Of a stretch of DNA of 62,376 nt, positions 61,227 to 62,376 are shown one piece after another. A program made the position numbers and the translations under genes. The DNA is from Mycobacterium sp. GTDB lineage: Bacteria; Actinomycetota; Actinomycetes; Mycobacteriales; Mycobacteriaceae. The notes beneath the pieces were generated by a model. It saw only the letters and a list, made by a program, of their open reading frames with translations, did not search any database and was not told the DNA's origin. How positions within the stretch are numbered: the stretch's first letter is position 1; each line of letters opens with the position of its first letter. The stretch spans positions 1-62,376 of the forward strand of contig JACPVR010000014.1 in the NCBI GenBank assembly GCA_016197405.1, read 5' to 3'.

Positions 61227-62279
61227 ATGGCATGGGATTTCTCCACCGAACCGGAGTTCGAGCCGAAACTGGCCTGGATCCGCGACTTCGTCCACGACGA
61301 GGTCGAGCCGCTCGAGGTCGCGTTCCCGGGCTGCGAGTTCCTGCCGCTCGACGACGAGCGACGCGCCATCGTGGACCCGCTCAAGCAGCAGGTCCGCGAA
61401 CAAGGGCTGTGGGCTCCGCATCTGGGACCCGACCTCGGCGGGCAGGGTTTCGGCGCCGTCAAACTGACACTGATCAACGAGATACTCGGACGTAGCAGCT
61501 GGGCGCCGATCGTGTTCGGCACGCAGGCGCCCGACACCGGTAATGCCGAGATCCTGGCGCGTTTCGGCACCGAGGAGCAGAAGGACAGCTATCTGGCCGG
61601 GCTGCTGTCCGGCGAGATCTTCTCGTGCTTCTCGATGACCGAGCCGCAGGGCGGCTCCGATCCCCGGGTCTTCACCACCCGTGCGGTTCGCGACGGTGAC
61701 GACTGGGTCATCAACGGGCGCAAGTATTTCTCGTCGAATGCCACCGTGGCGTCATTCTTCATCGTGGTCGCGATAACCGATCCGGACGTTCCGGTGCACC
61801 GTGGTGCGTCGACCTTCCTCATCCCCGCCGGGACCCCGGGCCTCGATATCGAGGCGACACACCACCTTTTCGGGTCGCTGCCGCATGAAGCCGGTCACTC
61901 GCTGATCCACTACGACAACGTCCGGGTGCCCGCGACCGCGATGCTCGGTGAGCCCGGCCATGGTTTCGAGATTCTGCAGGCCCGGCTGGCCGGTGGCCGC
62001 ATCCACCACGCCATGCGGTCCATCGGGGTCGCCCAGCGCGCCCTCGACATGATGGCGCACCGCGCCAAAAGCCGTTACACCCAGGGCAGTTCGCTCGCCG
62101 ACAAGCAGCTCGTGCAGGCCTTCATCGCCGACTCCTACGCCGAGCTGCTGCAGTTCCGGCTCACCGTGCTGCATGCCGCGTGGCTCATCGACACCGCCGG
62201 TGAGCACGCCGCACGCAAGGAGATCGGGGTGTGCAAGGCGGGTTCAATCGGTCGTTGCAACACCGGGTTGTTGGAGTGA
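61227..62279 (+). pseudogene. Acyl-CoA dehydrogenase truncated by an IS30 element
   Basis: The frame encodes 350 residues, of which about 337 are dehydrogenase. ACAD10/11-like features: FSCFSMTEPQGGSDPRVFTT (flavin site), WVINGRKYFSSNA, and RLAGGRIHHAMRSIGVAQRALD. Homology stops at ARKEIGVCKA, near 62238. The following 12 residues and stop come from IS sequence. A full enzyme of this type is about 410-430 residues, so the C-terminal helices that build the FAD and dimer contacts are gone. It is probably inactive, unless another copy is complete elsewhere. Confidence 0.82.
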
Positions 62280-62376
62280 GTGTAGCTGTTGGGCAAAGAC
62301 TTCGGCGGGAGTCTTCCAGCCGAGGACCTTTCGGGGTCGGTTGTTGAGCGTCAGTGCGACCGCTTCGAGGTCTTGA
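62238..62376 (-). mobile_element. IS30-family insertion sequence, partial, at the right edge
   Basis: From about 62238 the sequence is the end of an IS30-type element running off the window. The outer end begins near GGTTCAATCGG and contains GTTGCAACAC. The transposase stop codon lies within the likely terminal repeat. The insertion has cut the acyl-CoA dehydrogenase gene. Target duplications cannot be seen because the other end is outside. Confidence 0.8.
62244..62376 (-). CDS. IS30-family transposase, C-terminal fragment
   Basis: Only the last 43 or so residues are in the window. They read DLEAVALTLNNRPRKVLGW followed by KTPAEVF, the strongly conserved end of IS30-type DDE transposases, and finish VATTD before TGA at 62244-62246. 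The catalytic core lies beyond the edge. Confidence 0.85.
   Translation of the reverse strand, partial: QDLEAVALTLNNRPRKVLGWKTPAEVFAQQLHSLQQPGVATTD

Overview
The window looks like a Mycolicibacterium-type (mycobacterial) chromosome segment. The evidence is a single-chain type I fatty acid synthase of about 3,090 residues followed by acpS and preceded by a Tat-exported DUF1906 protein (the order of Rv2523c-Rv2524c-Rv2525c in M. tuberculosis), two Mce-associated membrane proteins, a mycofactocin-type SDR, a 13E12/DUF222 gene with a mycobacterial SOS box, high GC and GTG/TTG starts. Both ends carry IS30-like termini, so the window may be a whole draft contig broken at insertion sequences.

Layout. 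0.1-11.1 kb (-): acpS, fas and the DUF1906 gene. 11.3-15.2 kb (+): a complete polyamine-type ABC importer (ATPase, lipoprotein, two permeases). 15.3-17.3 kb (+): an MFS transporter, a PPOX/FDOR protein and a small ORF. 17.3-31.6 kb: a catabolic island with a second polyamine/betaine-type importer split over two divergent operons, a GbcA/CntA-like Rieske oxygenase, a class III aminotransferase, a TetR regulator, two FAD oxidoreductases, an NDP-forming acyl-CoA synthetase, a cupin and an acyl-CoA dehydrogenase. Three copies of GACTGA-N4-TCAGTC sit in its three divergent promoters. 31.6-34.3 kb (-): a YhgE/Pip membrane protein with a degenerate ABC ATPase.

34.5-41.3 kb: a scarred region. A class III aminotransferase is fused in frame to the back half of an EamA exporter. 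It is followed by a 13E12 HNH gene whose 3' end abuts, tail to tail, a dimethylglycine dehydrogenase-like gene that has lost its stop codon. A choline kinase-like gene lies upstream of the dehydrogenase, behind a 27-bp perfect palindrome. 41.7-43.2 kb (+): two Mce-associated proteins.

43.2-62.3 kb: a second catabolic cluster for an unidentified acid or ring compound. It holds two amidohydrolases, a FadD-type CoA ligase, two crotonase-fold proteins, two P450s, a mycofactocin-type SDR, a fused CaiB/BaiF CoA-transferase, two M24-fold proteins (one with metal ligands, one without), an aminoglycoside-phosphotransferase-fold kinase, an SDR, an acyl-CoA dehydrogenase cut short by an IS30 element, and a small ferredoxin. 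GAGAAT/ATTCTC elements link its two divergent promoters, and a local TetR has its own palindromes beside the P450 operon. No tRNA, rRNA or CRISPR array was seen.
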